Source: Micromonospora sp. NBC_01796
Lineage (GTDB): Bacteria > Actinomycetota > Actinomycetes > Mycobacteriales > Micromonosporaceae
NCBI RefSeq assembly: GCF_035917455.1
Contig: NZ_CP109078.1
Coordinates: 7,362,001 to 7,426,000 of the forward strand
Length of the DNA stretch: 64,000 nucleotides
Direction: 5' to 3'
The notes under the pieces were generated by a model. The model ran no database searches and was not told the origin of the DNA. It saw only the letters and a list, made by a program, of their open reading frames with translations. Shown here one piece after another: positions 53,434-63,282 of the stretch; positions within the stretch are counted from its first letter, which is position 1; the number at the start of each line of letters is the position of its first letter. The position numbers and the translations under genes were made by a program.

Positions 53434-54413
53434 AGGTCCTCGTCACCGGCGCCAGCGGCATGCTCGGCGGTGCCGTCGCCACCGCCCTGGTGCTGCGCGG
53501 CGACCGAGTCCGCGTCCTGCAGCGCCGGCCCAGCGGCCTGACCGGGGTCGACGAGCAGCGCGGCGACATCACCGATCCGGCGGCCGTACGCGCGGCCGTC
53601 GACGGCGTGGACGCGGTGGTCCACCTGGCCGCGAAGGTGTCGATGACCGGCGCATGGCCACAGTTCCAGGAGATCAACATCGGCGGCACGACCACCCTGC
53701 TCGACGCCGCCCGGGCCGCCGGCGTGACGCGGTTCGTGCAGGTCTCCTCGCCGTCGGTCGCCCACCACGGGACCGACCTGGTGGGCGTCGGTGCCGACCG
53801 GGCCGATCCGGACCGGGCCAGGGGGAACTACGCCCGCAGCAAAGCCTCGGCCGAGCTGCTCGCCCTGGCCGCCGACGCCACCGACTTCGCCGTCGTGGCG
53901 GTCCGCCCGCACCTGGTCTGGGGACCGGGTGACACCCAGTTGGTGGCCAGGATCGTCGAACGGGCGCGGTCCGGCCGGCTGGCCCTGGTCGGCCGGGGCA
54001 CCGCCCTGATCGACACGACGTACGTCAGCAACGCCGCCGAGGCCATGGTCGCCGCGCTCGACCGGGCTCCCGACGACGCCGTACACGGGCGGGCTTTTGT
54101 GGTGACCAACGGTGAGCCGCGCACGGTGGCCGAGCTGGTCGACCGGATCTGCGTCGCCGCCGGGGCGACACCACCGAGGCTCCGGGTGCCGGTGGCCGCG
54201 GCGAAGATCGGTGGCGCCGCGGTGGAGCGGGTCTGGTCGGCGCTGCGGCGGACCGAGGAACCGCCGATGACCCGGTTCCTGGCCGAGCAGTTGTCCACGG
54301 CGCACTGGTTCGACCAACGCCGCACCAGGGCGGCACTTCGCTGGTCACCGCAGGTCACCCTGGAGGAGGGATTCGCCCGGCTGGCCGCGGCGTACGGGCG
54401 CGACCCCCGGTAA
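53430..54413 (+). CDS. oleD: OleD, NADPH-dependent 2-alkyl-3-ketoacid reductase
   Basis: A 327-residue extended SDR: cofactor motif VTGASGMLG (residues 5-13), VSSPSVAH, and Tyr134-x-x-x-Lys138 (YARSK) as the catalytic pair. It reduces the beta-keto acid made by OleA to a beta-hydroxy acid for OleC. The name is distinct from the oleandomycin glycosyltransferase that shares the symbol. GTG overlaps the oleBC stop (GTGA), which follows GGGAGG. Last gene of the operon. Confidence 0.9.
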   Translation: MKVLVTGASGMLGGAVATALVLRGDRVRVLQRRPSGLTGVDEQRGDITDPAAVRAAVDGVDAVVHLAAKVSMTGAWPQFQEINIGGTTTLLDAARAAGVTRFVQVSSPSVAHHGTDLVGVGADRADPDRARGNYARSKASAELLALAADATDFAVVAVRPHLVWGPGDTQLVARIVERARSGRLALVGRGTALIDTTYVSNAAEAMVAALDRAPDDAVHGRAFVVTNGEPRTVAELVDRICVAAGATPPRLRVPVAAAKIGGAAVERVWSALRRTEEPPMTRFLAEQLSTAHWFDQRRTRAALRWSPQVTLEEGFARLAAAYGRDPR

Positions 54414-54451
54414 CTCCGGCAAACCGCCACGGTGTCCTCCACCGTGGACGG

Positions 54452-54781
54452 TCAGGATCCGTGGACGGGCGTCCCGAGGTCGCGTACCTCGATCACACGC
54501 GTGGTCGGCGCGGCCTCGCCGAGACCGGCGCGACAGGTGAGCCGATCCGGGTCGACCATGAAGGACTCGTATCCGGCTCGGGACCGGAACCGGATCACGT
54601 GCACCTCGGTTGCCGAATCCGTACCGCGCAGGCGGCGCTCGACCACACCACCGTGCCGGTCCAGCAGTCCCAGCACCGCGTCCTCGTACCGCTGTCCGGC
54701 TTCGGCGTGCCCGGGCGCCATCTCGACGACGGCGACCAGGATCAGCCCGGCGGACGGACTCTTCTCGCTCGGCAGGGTCAC
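54452..54781 (-). CDS. small dimeric alpha/beta-barrel (DUF1330-like) protein
   Basis: A 109-residue protein if started at the GTG at 54781. Its layout (LILVAVVEMAPGHAEAGQRYEDAVLGLLDRHGG, then ERRLRG, then EVHVIRFRSRAGYESFMVDP) is a ferredoxin-like dimeric barrel as in DUF1330 or antibiotic-monooxygenase-like proteins. Longer starts are possible but have no better ribosome site. Divergent from the SARP-type regulator gene and convergent with oleD. Confidence 0.65.
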   Translation of the reverse strand: MTLPSEKSPSAGLILVAVVEMAPGHAEAGQRYEDAVLGLLDRHGGVVERRLRGTDSATEVHVIRFRSRAGYESFMVDPDRLTCRAGLGEAAPTTRVIEVRDLGTPVHGS

Positions 54782-55017
54782 AGCCGGCAGTATTCCGTAC
54801 GTCCTACCGGCGGGGGTGGCTAGCGCGGGTCGCTCAGCCGCGGCTATGTCGATCACGTGGTCGGTCGACCCCAGGACGCGGCGGCGATCGCGGTGTCCAA
54901 CAGGACGATCGGGATGACCCTGGACCACGAACCGGGGAACCGGCAGAATCGGCGCCGGCAGATATCACGCCGGGCGGCGAGAGCTGCGGGACTCATCGAC
55001 GCAGGAGTGATTTCGGT

Positions 55018-58000
55018 ATGGACGCTTCCGTGTCCCCGGTACGAATCGGCGAGCTGGTCCAGCGTCACCGCCGCAGCGCCGGGCTCACCCAGGACGCGCT
55101 CGCGGCACGCAGCGGTGTCAGCATCCGGGCCCTGCGCGACATCGAGCATGACCGCGTACGGCAGCCACACGCCGACTCCCTCCAGCGCCTGGTCGTGGCA
55201 CTCGACCTGTCCGCCGCCGACCGGGACGAGCTCCTGTCCGCGGCCCGGGTCGAGAGCCGGCCCGGCGGTGACCAGCTCCGGGTCGACGTGCTGGGCCCGC
55301 TCACGGTCAGCCGTGGCGGCCGTGCGGTCGCCTTCGCCACCTCGGCCCAGCGCGGGCTGCTCGGGCTGCTGGCGTTGCGGCTCAACCGGTCGGTCACCCG
55401 CGACGAGATCGTCGAGATGCTCTGGGGCGCGCAGCCGCCCAAGACGGCGGTCACCCAGATCCACATGGCGGTCGGGCAGCTTCGTACCATGCTGGAACCG
55501 GCCCGTGCCCAGCGGACGCCCGGTGGGGTGATCCAGCTCGAGCACGCCGGCTACCTGCTGCGCCTCGACGACGAGCAGGTCGACCTCGCCAGGTTCGCCG
55601 CCATGCTCACCCGGGCCCGGTCCCTGCGGGACCGGCGTCCCGCCGAGGCGCTGGACCTGCTCGAACAGGCACTGCGCTGGTGGCGTGGCCCGGTACTGGC
55701 CGATGCCAACCCACGGCTGCGCGACCATCCGGTGGCCGCCGAGGCGGGCCAGCAGCGCCTGGTCGCGGCCCTGCTCCTGGCCGACGTGGCCATCGAACTG
55801 CGTCGCTACGAACGGGCCGTGACGGCGCTTCGCCACCTCGCGCAGGACGAGCCCTACCACGAGGGAGTGCACGCCCGGCTCATGCTGTCGCTCGCCGGAG
55901 GCGGTGAGCGGGCCGCGGCACTGCGCCTGTTCGCCGAGGTCCGCGACCGCCTGATCGAGGAACTCGGCGTGGAGCCGGCGCAGGAGATGCAGGCCGCGCA
56001 CCTGCGGGTCCTGCGCAACGAGCTGCCCGAACAGGAGGGTTCGGACGCCGGGGGCGACCTGCCGGACCCAGCCGGCGGCCAGCGACGCGAGCCGTGGGTG
56101 GTGGTTCCCTCGCTGCTGCCCCCGGACATCGCCGACTTCACCGGCCGAGAGGAGCCGGTCGACGAGGTGCGGAGGCTGCTGACCGGCGGCTCGCCGGCCC
56201 TCCTGATCGCCGCGATCGCCGGCATGGGCGGGATCGGCAAGACCGCACTCGCCGTCCACGTGGCACACCTGGTCTCCGGCGCCTACCCCGACGGCCAGCT
56301 GTACGTGAACCTGCGCGGCTCGGAGCCGCGCCCGCCGGAACCCGGCGAGGTCCTTGCCCGGTTCCTGCGCTCGCTGGGCGTCGACAACCGGGCGGTGCCC
56401 GACGACGTGGTGGAGCGTGCCGCCCTGTACCGCAGCCGGCTGGCCGACCGTCGGGTGCTGGTCGTACTGGACAACGCGGCCTCCGAGGAGCAGGTCCGGC
56501 CACTGCTGCCCGGCGCGGCCACCTGCGCGGTACTGGTCACCAGCCGAGCGCGACTGACCGGTGTCGAGGGCGCGCGCTGGATCGACCTGGACGTGTTCGA
56601 CCCGGACAACGCCCTGCGCCTGCTGGGCCGGATCGCGGGCGAGCAACGGGTCGGGGCGGAGCACGACGACGCGGCCGAGATCCTGCGGCTGTGCGGCGGC
56701 CTGCCCCTGGCCGTACGGGTCGCCGGTGCCCGGCTCACCGCCCGGCCGGGGTGGCGGCTGGCCCACTTCGCGACGCTGCTCGCCGACGAGCGGCGCCGGC
56801 TCGACCGGCTGGCCACCGGCGACCTGGAGGTCCGGGCGTCCCTGGCGTTGAGCTACCAGGGGCTGCCCGAGACGGCTGCGCGGCTGTTCCGGATGCTCGG
56901 TCTGTTCACCACCCAGGACTTTCCGCACTGGCTGGCGGCCAGCCTGCTGGGCATCTCCCTCGACGACGCCACCGAGCACGTCGACGCGCTGGTCGACGCC
57001 CAACTCCTGGCGATGGCGGCGCCCGACCAGATCGGGCAGATCCGCTACCGCTACCACGACCTGGTACGGCTCTACGCGCGGGAACGCGCCGAGGCGGAGG
57101 ACGGGGCGGACGGCTGCGCGGCGGTGCTGGCACGCGGCCTCGGCGCATGGCTGGCGTTCGCCGAACGGATGGCCGCCGACGTGCCCGGTCCCTGCTACGC
57201 GCCGATCCACGGGTCGGCGCCCCGTACGCCGATCGGGTTCGTCACCGACGGGTCGATGCCCCGGTTCGACGCGTTGGACTGGTTCGACGCCGAACAGTTG
57301 GCGTTGCGGGCCTCGATCCGGCAGGCGTGCGACCTCGGCCTGGACGAGCTCGCCTTCGGCCTGGCCGGGTGCCTGGAGAAGTACTTCGACATCCGCGCCA
57401 TGTACGTCGAATGGCAGGTCACCAACGAACTGGTGATCGAGACCTGCCGGCGCAACGGCAACCTGCTCGGCGAGGCGGTCATGCTGCGCGGCCTCGTCGA
57501 CGTACGCACCTGGAACGGTGGGCAACAGGCCGGGGAGGCGATGGCGGTACTGCGCTCGGAAGGTGCCCGGCTGCTGGAGATGTTCACGGAGTTGGGCGAA
57601 CGGCGGGGTATGGCGGACGCCGCCGTCGTCTGCTCGTGGGGGCTGACCGCGCAGGGCGCCGTCGAAGAGGCGGTCGCGATGGGGGAACGGTCGCTGCACC
57701 TCGCCGAGGAAACCGGGCACGTCGGCGGCCAGGCCCGCGCGCACGTGGCGCTCGCGCTCGCGTACGGCGAGCGTGCCCGGCTGGACCGGTCGCTCGCCCA
57801 CCTCAACACGGCGTTGGGGTTGGCCCGTGCCCTGGGCACCCCGCGCTACGAGTCGACCGTGCTGCAGTTCCTCGGCATCGCCTACCGGGAGGCGGGTGAC
57901 CTCGACTCCAGCCGCCGGGCCCTCGCCGAGTCGCTCGTGATCTCCGGCCGCTACCGCGACCACTACGCCGAGGTCCTGACGATGCTGGCACTGGCCCGGG

Positions 58001-58362
58001 TGCACCTGCTCAGCGGTGACCCGAGGGCCCGGGACGCCGCCGCGACGTCCCTCGCGGTGGGGCGGGAGTACACGATGACCCACCACGTCGCGGAAGCGCT
58101 CCAGGTGCTCGGCGAGATCGAGCTGGCCGAGGGTCGGCCGGTCAAGGCGGTCGAGCACCTGGAGGAGTCGGTACGACTGTGGCGGACCCGTGGTTGGCCG
58201 TCGTTCCTCGCCGCCGCCCTGGCGATCATCGGCAGGGCGTACCGGGAGACCGACCGGCCCGCCGCCCGCCGTGCCTGGGCCGAGTCGCTCGACCTCTACA
58301 CCGGCCTGGGGGATCACCTCCGGGTCGGCGAGCTGACCACCCTGATCGAGGACCTGGACTAG
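55018..58362 (+). CDS. XRE-SARP-STAND regulator (HTH, BTAD, NB-ARC, TPR)
   Basis: A 1114-residue multidomain activator. Residues about 6-64 are a lambda-repressor-like HTH (RIGELVQRHRRSAGLTQDALAARSGVSIRALRDIE). Residues about 80-165 are the OmpR-type winged helix and about 170-315 the BTAD domain of SARP regulators. Residues about 345-640 are an NB-ARC NTPase with Walker A GMGGIGKTALA near 402-412, and the last 350 residues are TPR-like repeats. SARPs activate antibiotic clusters by binding direct repeats near promoters. The extra N-terminal XRE domain is unusual. ATG at 55018 follows AGGAG. Confidence 0.9.
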   Translation: MDASVSPVRIGELVQRHRRSAGLTQDALAARSGVSIRALRDIEHDRVRQPHADSLQRLVVALDLSAADRDELLSAARVESRPGGDQLRVDVLGPLTVSRGGRAVAFATSAQRGLLGLLALRLNRSVTRDEIVEMLWGAQPPKTAVTQIHMAVGQLRTMLEPARAQRTPGGVIQLEHAGYLLRLDDEQVDLARFAAMLTRARSLRDRRPAEALDLLEQALRWWRGPVLADANPRLRDHPVAAEAGQQRLVAALLLADVAIELRRYERAVTALRHLAQDEPYHEGVHARLMLSLAGGGERAAALRLFAEVRDRLIEELGVEPAQEMQAAHLRVLRNELPEQEGSDAGGDLPDPAGGQRREPWVVVPSLLPPDIADFTGREEPVDEVRRLLTGGSPALLIAAIAGMGGIGKTALAVHVAHLVSGAYPDGQLYVNLRGSEPRPPEPGEVLARFLRSLGVDNRAVPDDVVERAALYRSRLADRRVLVVLDNAASEEQVRPLLPGAATCAVLVTSRARLTGVEGARWIDLDVFDPDNALRLLGRIAGEQRVGAEHDDAAEILRLCGGLPLAVRVAGARLTARPGWRLAHFATLLADERRRLDRLATGDLEVRASLALSYQGLPETAARLFRMLGLFTTQDFPHWLAASLLGISLDDATEHVDALVDAQLLAMAAPDQIGQIRYRYHDLVRLYARERAEAEDGADGCAAVLARGLGAWLAFAERMAADVPGPCYAPIHGSAPRTPIGFVTDGSMPRFDALDWFDAEQLALRASIRQACDLGLDELAFGLAGCLEKYFDIRAMYVEWQVTNELVIETCRRNGNLLGEAVMLRGLVDVRTWNGGQQAGEAMAVLRSEGARLLEMFTELGERRGMADAAVVCSWGLTAQGAVEEAVAMGERSLHLAEETGHVGGQARAHVALALAYGERARLDRSLAHLNTALGLARALGTPRYESTVLQFLGIAYREAGDLDSSRRALAESLVISGRYRDHYAEVLTMLALARVHLLSGDPRARDAAATSLAVGREYTMTHHVAEALQVLGEIELAEGRPVKAVEHLEESVRLWRTRGWPSFLAAALAIIGRAYRETDRPAARRAWAESLDLYTGLGDHLRVGELTTLIEDLD

Positions 58363-58386
58363 CAGCGGCCCGGCGAGCCGGTCGGT

Positions 58387-60507
58387 TCAGTGGATCCGGC
58401 GTCCCCGCGCGTCGGGCACCCCGGACTTCCGGAAGAAGTAGGTGTTGACCTGGTCCCGCCACTCCGTGGCGCTACGCAACTGCTCGTCGAGGCGCTCGCC
58501 CACCCGGCGGTGCACGGCCGGGTCGATCACCCCGTCGAGCAGCCGCCACCGCTGGCGCATCGCCTCCACCTCCTCGACGCCGGCGAAGTGGGTGTCGTAG
58601 ATGTGCTGGATGACGGTGGTTCCGCCGTGCAGGACGTGCCCGTAGGGCACGTGGTGGAAGAAGAGCAGCAGTTCGTCGGGGCACTGCTCGCGTGACTCGT
58701 ACACCGCGTTCCAGGGCGGTGGGTACTGGCCGGTGAAGCCCGTCCCCGTCGCGCGGGTACGGTCCACGCCGACGCCGTCCCGGTCGGCGAAATGGTAGGT
58801 ACCCCACGGGGTGTACTCGTACCCGTCCACGTCGGGGCCGTAGTGGTGCCCGGGCCGCACCATGAAGCCGACCCCGAGTGGCGCGGTGTAACGCTCGTAG
58901 GTGCGCCACGAGTCGTCCATCACCGCGTGCAGTGTCTGCCGTACCAGGTCCGGGTCGCCCGTCGTCGACGGTGGGAAGGTCAGCTCGATCCACTCGTCGA
59001 GGACGGCCAGCGGGTCCAGCCGGGGATCCCAGGCGAGCCGGCCGAAGGCGTACAGGTTGGCCTGCGCCAGGGGATGTCCGGTCCAGAACGGGTCGTCGCC
59101 CACGTTCGAGACCGCGACCAGTCCGCCTCCCGCTGCCGACCCGCCCGCGGCGACGTCGGCGACCGTCCGTCCCCCCTGCTCCCCCGGCTTCCCCGGCTCC
59201 CCTGGCGTGAACCGCAACACCTCGCTCCACCACGGACCGAGGTAGCAGACGTGCCGCTGCTGGCCGGTGTATTCCTGGGTCGCCTGTAGCTCCACCGCCA
59301 GCCGGGTCGCCGGCATGGCCGCGATCACCGGTGAGACCGGCTCGCGCACCTGGAAGTCCACCGGGCCGAACTTCACCTGGAGAATCACGTTGTCCCGGAA
59401 CCGCCCGTCGAGCGGGGCGAAGTGGTCGTACGCGGCTCGGGCCCGGTCGGTTGCCCGGTCCCGCCAGTCCTGCCGATGGTTGTAGACGAACGCCCGCCAG
59501 TGCACCACTCCCCCGTGCGGGGCGAGCGCCTCCGCGAGCAGGTTCGCGCCCTCGGCGTGATCGCGACCGTACGTGAACGGGCCGGGCTGCCCCTCGGAGT
59601 CGGCCTTCACCACGTAACCGCCGAAGTCGGGGATGCGCTCGTACACCTTCGTGGTGGTGGTCGCCCACCAGACGCGTACCCGCTCGTCCGACGGGTCGGC
59701 GGTCGGCAGGCCGCCGAGGACCACCGGGGCGGCGAAGGTGACCGACAGGTGCACCCGGATGCCGTACGGACGCATGATCTCCGCGATCGCGGCCACGTCA
59801 CCGAGCCGCTCGGTCAGCAGCTCCGCCTCGGTGGCGTGGACGTTGACGTTGTTCACCGAGATGGCGTTGATCCCGCAGGCGGCGAGCAGCCGGGCGTACT
59901 CCCGGACCCGGCTCGGGTCGCGGCGGGCGGCGCCGTCGTGCCAGAAGATCGAGCCGCCGGCGTACCCCCGCTCGACCTGCCCCATCACCGGATGCACGGA
60001 CACGTTGTCCCAGTGGTCGAGCATCCGCAGACGCATCGCGGGCCGGTGCCGTTGCGGGACCGGGAGGGCGTCGAAGGCCGCCGCGCCGAGCCGGACCAGG
60101 TGGAACAGCCCGTACAGCAGGCCGGCCGGGGCGTCGGCCAGCGCCACCGTCACCCCAGCGTCGCGGGCCAGCAGGAACCCCTCGTCACCGAGGGCGGCGT
60201 CCGGCCCGGCCCGGTCCGCCGCCACGACCCGTGCCGCCGGTGCGGGCAGGGGCTCGCCGCCACGCAGCGCGAGCACCAGGTCGGCGGCCTCGTCGACACC
60301 GGCGTTCGCCGGGTCACGTGGCGTGGACGGGTTGCCGCCCGTGCGCCGCGCCCGGCCGCCGTGCCCGGCACAAGCGGCGGCGACCTCGGCGAACACGGTG
60401 TCGACGAGCAGACCGTCCCCGTGCACCAGGACGCGGCGGGAGCCGAGCGCACCGAACGCCTCCGGGGGCAGCCAGGCGGCGTGCACCGCCTGCTGGCCGG
60501 TGGTCAC
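58387..60507 (-). CDS. GH67 alpha-glucuronidase
   Basis: A 706-residue cytosolic enzyme (no signal peptide), the usual size for the family. Landmarks: [98 protein letters not shown] and [20 protein letters not shown], all typical of GH67. It removes 4-O-methyl-glucuronic acid from the non-reducing end of xylo-oligosaccharides. The GTG overlaps the stop of the GH42 gene (GTGA), so it is the last gene of a leftward operon. It faces the SARP regulator gene. Confidence 0.92.
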   Translation of the reverse strand: MTTGQQAVHAAWLPPEAFGALGSRRVLVHGDGLLVDTVFAEVAAACAGHGGRARRTGGNPSTPRDPANAGVDEAADLVLALRGGEPLPAPAARVVAADRAGPDAALGDEGFLLARDAGVTVALADAPAGLLYGLFHLVRLGAAAFDALPVPQRHRPAMRLRMLDHWDNVSVHPVMGQVERGYAGGSIFWHDGAARRDPSRVREYARLLAACGINAISVNNVNVHATEAELLTERLGDVAAIAEIMRPYGIRVHLSVTFAAPVVLGGLPTADPSDERVRVWWATTTTKVYERIPDFGGYVVKADSEGQPGPFTYGRDHAEGANLLAEALAPHGGVVHWRAFVYNHRQDWRDRATDRARAAYDHFAPLDGRFRDNVILQVKFGPVDFQVREPVSPVIAAMPATRLAVELQATQEYTGQQRHVCYLGPWWSEVLRFTPGEPGKPGEQGGRTVADVAAGGSAAGGGLVAVSNVGDDPFWTGHPLAQANLYAFGRLAWDPRLDPLAVLDEWIELTFPPSTTGDPDLVRQTLHAVMDDSWRTYERYTAPLGVGFMVRPGHHYGPDVDGYEYTPWGTYHFADRDGVGVDRTRATGTGFTGQYPPPWNAVYESREQCPDELLLFFHHVPYGHVLHGGTTVIQHIYDTHFAGVEEVEAMRQRWRLLDGVIDPAVHRRVGERLDEQLRSATEWRDQVNTYFFRKSGVPDARGRRIH

Positions 60508-62537
60508 CGGTCCTCCCGCAGGACGACAACCCCGAGCCGTGGCAGCCGGAGCGGGCGGCCGGCCTCGACCCGGTCACCGGTGATCAGATCGACGCCACCG
60601 GTACGGGCGGTCAGCTCGACCGGCTCGTCCCGGTGGTTGAGCAGGAACAGCAGCCGGATCCCGTCGGGGGTGACCCGCACAGCCGACTCCAGGTCCGGCA
60701 CCTCCGGGTACGGGCCGAGCAGGTCGTGCCGTACCAGCACCTGCCGGACCACCCAGGCGACCCCCGCCTGGTCCAGCCCGGCGGCAATGTACCAACCGTG
60801 ACCGAGGCCGAAGGAGTTCCGGGTGACCGCCGGAGTGCCGGCGTAGAAGTCGGCCCGGTACCTGCCGACCACCTCCGCCCCCTGCGGGATCACCAACTCG
60901 AACAGCAGCCTCGACTCGACGTCGAGCGGGCCGGCGCCGGTGTCGAGTCGTACCGGGTTGACCACCTCCGGATCCCGGGCGTCCCACTCGTCGACGCGGA
61001 CTCCCATCAGTGGGCCCAGCGGACCGGGCACGTCCATCAGGAAGGCGTTGTCGTGCTCGTCCACCCGGCCCGACAGGTACGTGGTCAGCACCGATCCGCC
61101 GCGCGCGGCCACCGCCTCCAGGCGTTTCGCCAGGTCACCCTTGAGCATGTGCAGGGCGGGCGCCACGACGACGTCGTAGCGGGACAGGTCCGCCGTCACC
61201 GCGACCACGTCCAGGTCGACGCCCGCGTCCCAGAGCGCCCGGTGGTACGCCTGGACGACCTGCTGGTAGCGGACCAGCCGGGACGGGCCGTCGGAGATCT
61301 CCAACGCCCACCAGCTGTCCCAGTCGAAGAGCAGCGCGACCCGGGCCGGGGTCCGCGCGCCCAGCGCCACCGAGCCGAGCCGGTCCAGTTCGACGCCCAG
61401 CTCCGCGACCTCGCGGAACACCCGGGTGTCGGAGCGGCCGGCATGGCCGATGACCGCGCCGTGGTACTTCTCGCAGGCCCCCCGGGAGGCCCGCAGTTGG
61501 AAGAAGAGCACGGCGTCGGCGCCGTGCGCCACCGCCTGCCAGCTCCACAGCCGCATCAGTCCGGGCCGCTTCAGCGGGTTGACGTCCCGGGACGCGGTCA
61601 CGCTCGGGGTCTGCTCCATCAGCCAGAACGGTTGGCCGTCCTTGAGACCGCGCATCAGGTCGTGGGTGAGCGCCATCCGGGCGGCCGAGCGGTCGTCCGG
61701 CGGGTAGTTGTCCCAGGAGGCGAAGTCCAGGTGCGGCGCCCAGCGGTGGTAGTCGAGAGGCCGGTACATGCCCATGAAGTTGGTGGTGACCGGCACGTCG
61801 GGGCTGGACTCCCGGATCGCCGCCCGCTCGTCGAGGAAGTTGCCCAGCATGGCGTCCGACATGAACCGCTGGTAGTCCAGGGTGATGCCCTGGAAGGCGG
61901 TGTGGTCGGGACCGCGCCAGTGTTCGGTCAACGCCGACGGCGGCTCGATCTCGTCCCAGTCGGTGAAGGTGTGCGACCAGAAGGTCGTGTACCAGGCGGT
62001 GTTGAGGGCGTCGAGGCTGCCGTACCGGCGTCGTAGCCAGTCGCGGAAACCGGCGGCGCACCGCTCGCAGTAGCAGGCGCCGCCGTACTCGTTGCCGATG
62101 TGCCAGGCGACAACCGCCGGGTTTCCCGCGTACCGCCGGGCGACCCGGCGGGCCAGTTCGGTGGAGAACCTGCGGAACACCGGGGAGCTGGGGCAGGAGT
62201 TGTGCCGCTGCCCGTACCGGTGCCGGCGGCCCTCGAAGTCGGTCCGGGTCACCTCCGGGTACGCCCGCGCCAGCCACGCCGGATGCGCGCCGGTCCCGGT
62301 CGCCAGGCAGATCCGGCGTCCCTGTGCGCCGGCCCGCTCGACGATCCGGTCCAGCGGAGAGAAGTCGTAGACGTCCTCGGCGGGTTGGGTGAGGGCCCAG
62401 TCGAACACGCCCAGCGTCACGGTGTCGATCCGGGCGGCGTCGAAGAGCCGGTAGTCCTCCTTCCACACGTCCTCGGGCCACTGCTCGGGGTTGTAGTCGC
62501 CGCCGAACGCGACCTTCGAGGTGACGGGCAGGGTCAT
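60504..62537 (-). CDS. GH42 beta-galactosidase
   Basis: A 677-residue enzyme: acid/base Glu150 in WHIGNEYG, nucleophile Glu309 in WLMEQTPS, and a zinc cluster Cys115, Cys155, Cys157, Cys160 as in the Thermus A4 enzyme. The three-domain GH42 length is as expected. No signal peptide, so it acts on imported galactosides or arabinosides. The ATG overlaps the stop of the YesL-like gene (ATGA); the longer frame upstream is a shadow. Substrates of GH42 enzymes vary (galactan, arabino-oligosaccharides). Confidence 0.93.
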   Translation of the reverse strand: MTLPVTSKVAFGGDYNPEQWPEDVWKEDYRLFDAARIDTVTLGVFDWALTQPAEDVYDFSPLDRIVERAGAQGRRICLATGTGAHPAWLARAYPEVTRTDFEGRRHRYGQRHNSCPSSPVFRRFSTELARRVARRYAGNPAVVAWHIGNEYGGACYCERCAAGFRDWLRRRYGSLDALNTAWYTTFWSHTFTDWDEIEPPSALTEHWRGPDHTAFQGITLDYQRFMSDAMLGNFLDERAAIRESSPDVPVTTNFMGMYRPLDYHRWAPHLDFASWDNYPPDDRSAARMALTHDLMRGLKDGQPFWLMEQTPSVTASRDVNPLKRPGLMRLWSWQAVAHGADAVLFFQLRASRGACEKYHGAVIGHAGRSDTRVFREVAELGVELDRLGSVALGARTPARVALLFDWDSWWALEISDGPSRLVRYQQVVQAYHRALWDAGVDLDVVAVTADLSRYDVVVAPALHMLKGDLAKRLEAVAARGGSVLTTYLSGRVDEHDNAFLMDVPGPLGPLMGVRVDEWDARDPEVVNPVRLDTGAGPLDVESRLLFELVIPQGAEVVGRYRADFYAGTPAVTRNSFGLGHGWYIAAGLDQAGVAWVVRQVLVRHDLLGPYPEVPDLESAVRVTPDGIRLLFLLNHRDEPVELTARTGGVDLITGDRVEAGRPLRLPRLGVVVLREDR

Positions 62538-63223
62538 GCGGTGAACTCCTTCCGGATGCCGCGGATCATCGGTTCGCCGACCCGCAGGAACGCCAGGACG
62601 AGGACCGCGCCGAGCAGCGCGAGGACCGCCTCCGAGAAGACCGCGGTGAGCCCTGCCGCCGCGGCCAGCAGGGCAAGGTTGCCGAACGTGACGCTCGGCG
62701 TTCGCACGAGGAAGTACAGGGCCAGCCGGAGCACGTCGCGGGTGCGGAAGGTGAACAGGGAGGCGACCAGCAGGGCGTTGGCCCCGACGAGGGCCACCCC
62801 GACCCCGACGAGCACCAGCAGCACCCCCCACCAGGCCGGGACGGCGGCCGCGGTGAGGTTCGCGAGGTTCATCGCGATGATGGCCAGCCAGAGCACCGTC
62901 GGGACCCAGAACCGGAGCACGCCCGGGAGGTTGTTCCGGTAGGCCCGCCAGAACCTGCCGGCGGGGCGCAGGTCGGTCAGGTCGGGGCGCTGGTGACGCA
63001 GCGTGTACAGGGCGGCGGAGACCGCTGGGCCGACCGGGAGCAGGCAGGTCGCGACCAGCGGCAGGTTGCTGGCGTCGCGGTCGAGCAGGACCAGCGGGAC
63101 CAGGCCCGGCAGGGTGGTGACCAGGACCAGCAGTTCGACGGCCAGCAGGGTGTAGACGAACGCGGCGGCCCGGGAGAGGGGCCCCTCCCCGACCTGTCGC
63201 CCGGCCCGCGCGGTGTCGCTCAC
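62534..63223 (-). CDS. YesL-like (DUF624) membrane protein
   Basis: A 229-residue protein with five to six hydrophobic segments (about 20-48, 58-75, 105-130, 135-158, 170-195, 195-215) and a conserved-looking RFWRAYRNNLPGVLRFWVPTV loop. DUF624 proteins accompany carbohydrate ABC transporter and polysaccharide-degrading genes in Bacillus and actinobacteria. Function unknown, probably a membrane accessory to sugar uptake. GTG/ATG-type start follows GGAGG of the intergenic space. Confidence 0.85.
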   Translation of the reverse strand: MSDTARAGRQVGEGPLSRAAAFVYTLLAVELLVLVTTLPGLVPLVLLDRDASNLPLVATCLLPVGPAVSAALYTLRHQRPDLTDLRPAGRFWRAYRNNLPGVLRFWVPTVLWLAIIAMNLANLTAAAVPAWWGVLLVLVGVGVALVGANALLVASLFTFRTRDVLRLALYFLVRTPSVTFGNLALLAAAAGLTAVFSEAVLALLGAVLVLAFLRVGEPMIRGIRKEFTA

Positions 63224-63282
63224 GGTTGTTCCTTCCTCCCGGCCCGGCCGGGCCCGGTGGTGGACCCGACCGGACCGCGCGG

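Noticed and set aside
53430-54413. Calling the gene an oleandomycin glycosyltransferase because of the symbol OleD
   Set aside because: It is an SDR with YxxxK, not a GT-B enzyme, and sits in an olefin operon.
54853-58317. 1154-residue minus-strand frame opposite the SARP regulator
   Set aside because: No domains; it mirrors the codon pattern of the regulator, which has five recognisable domains.
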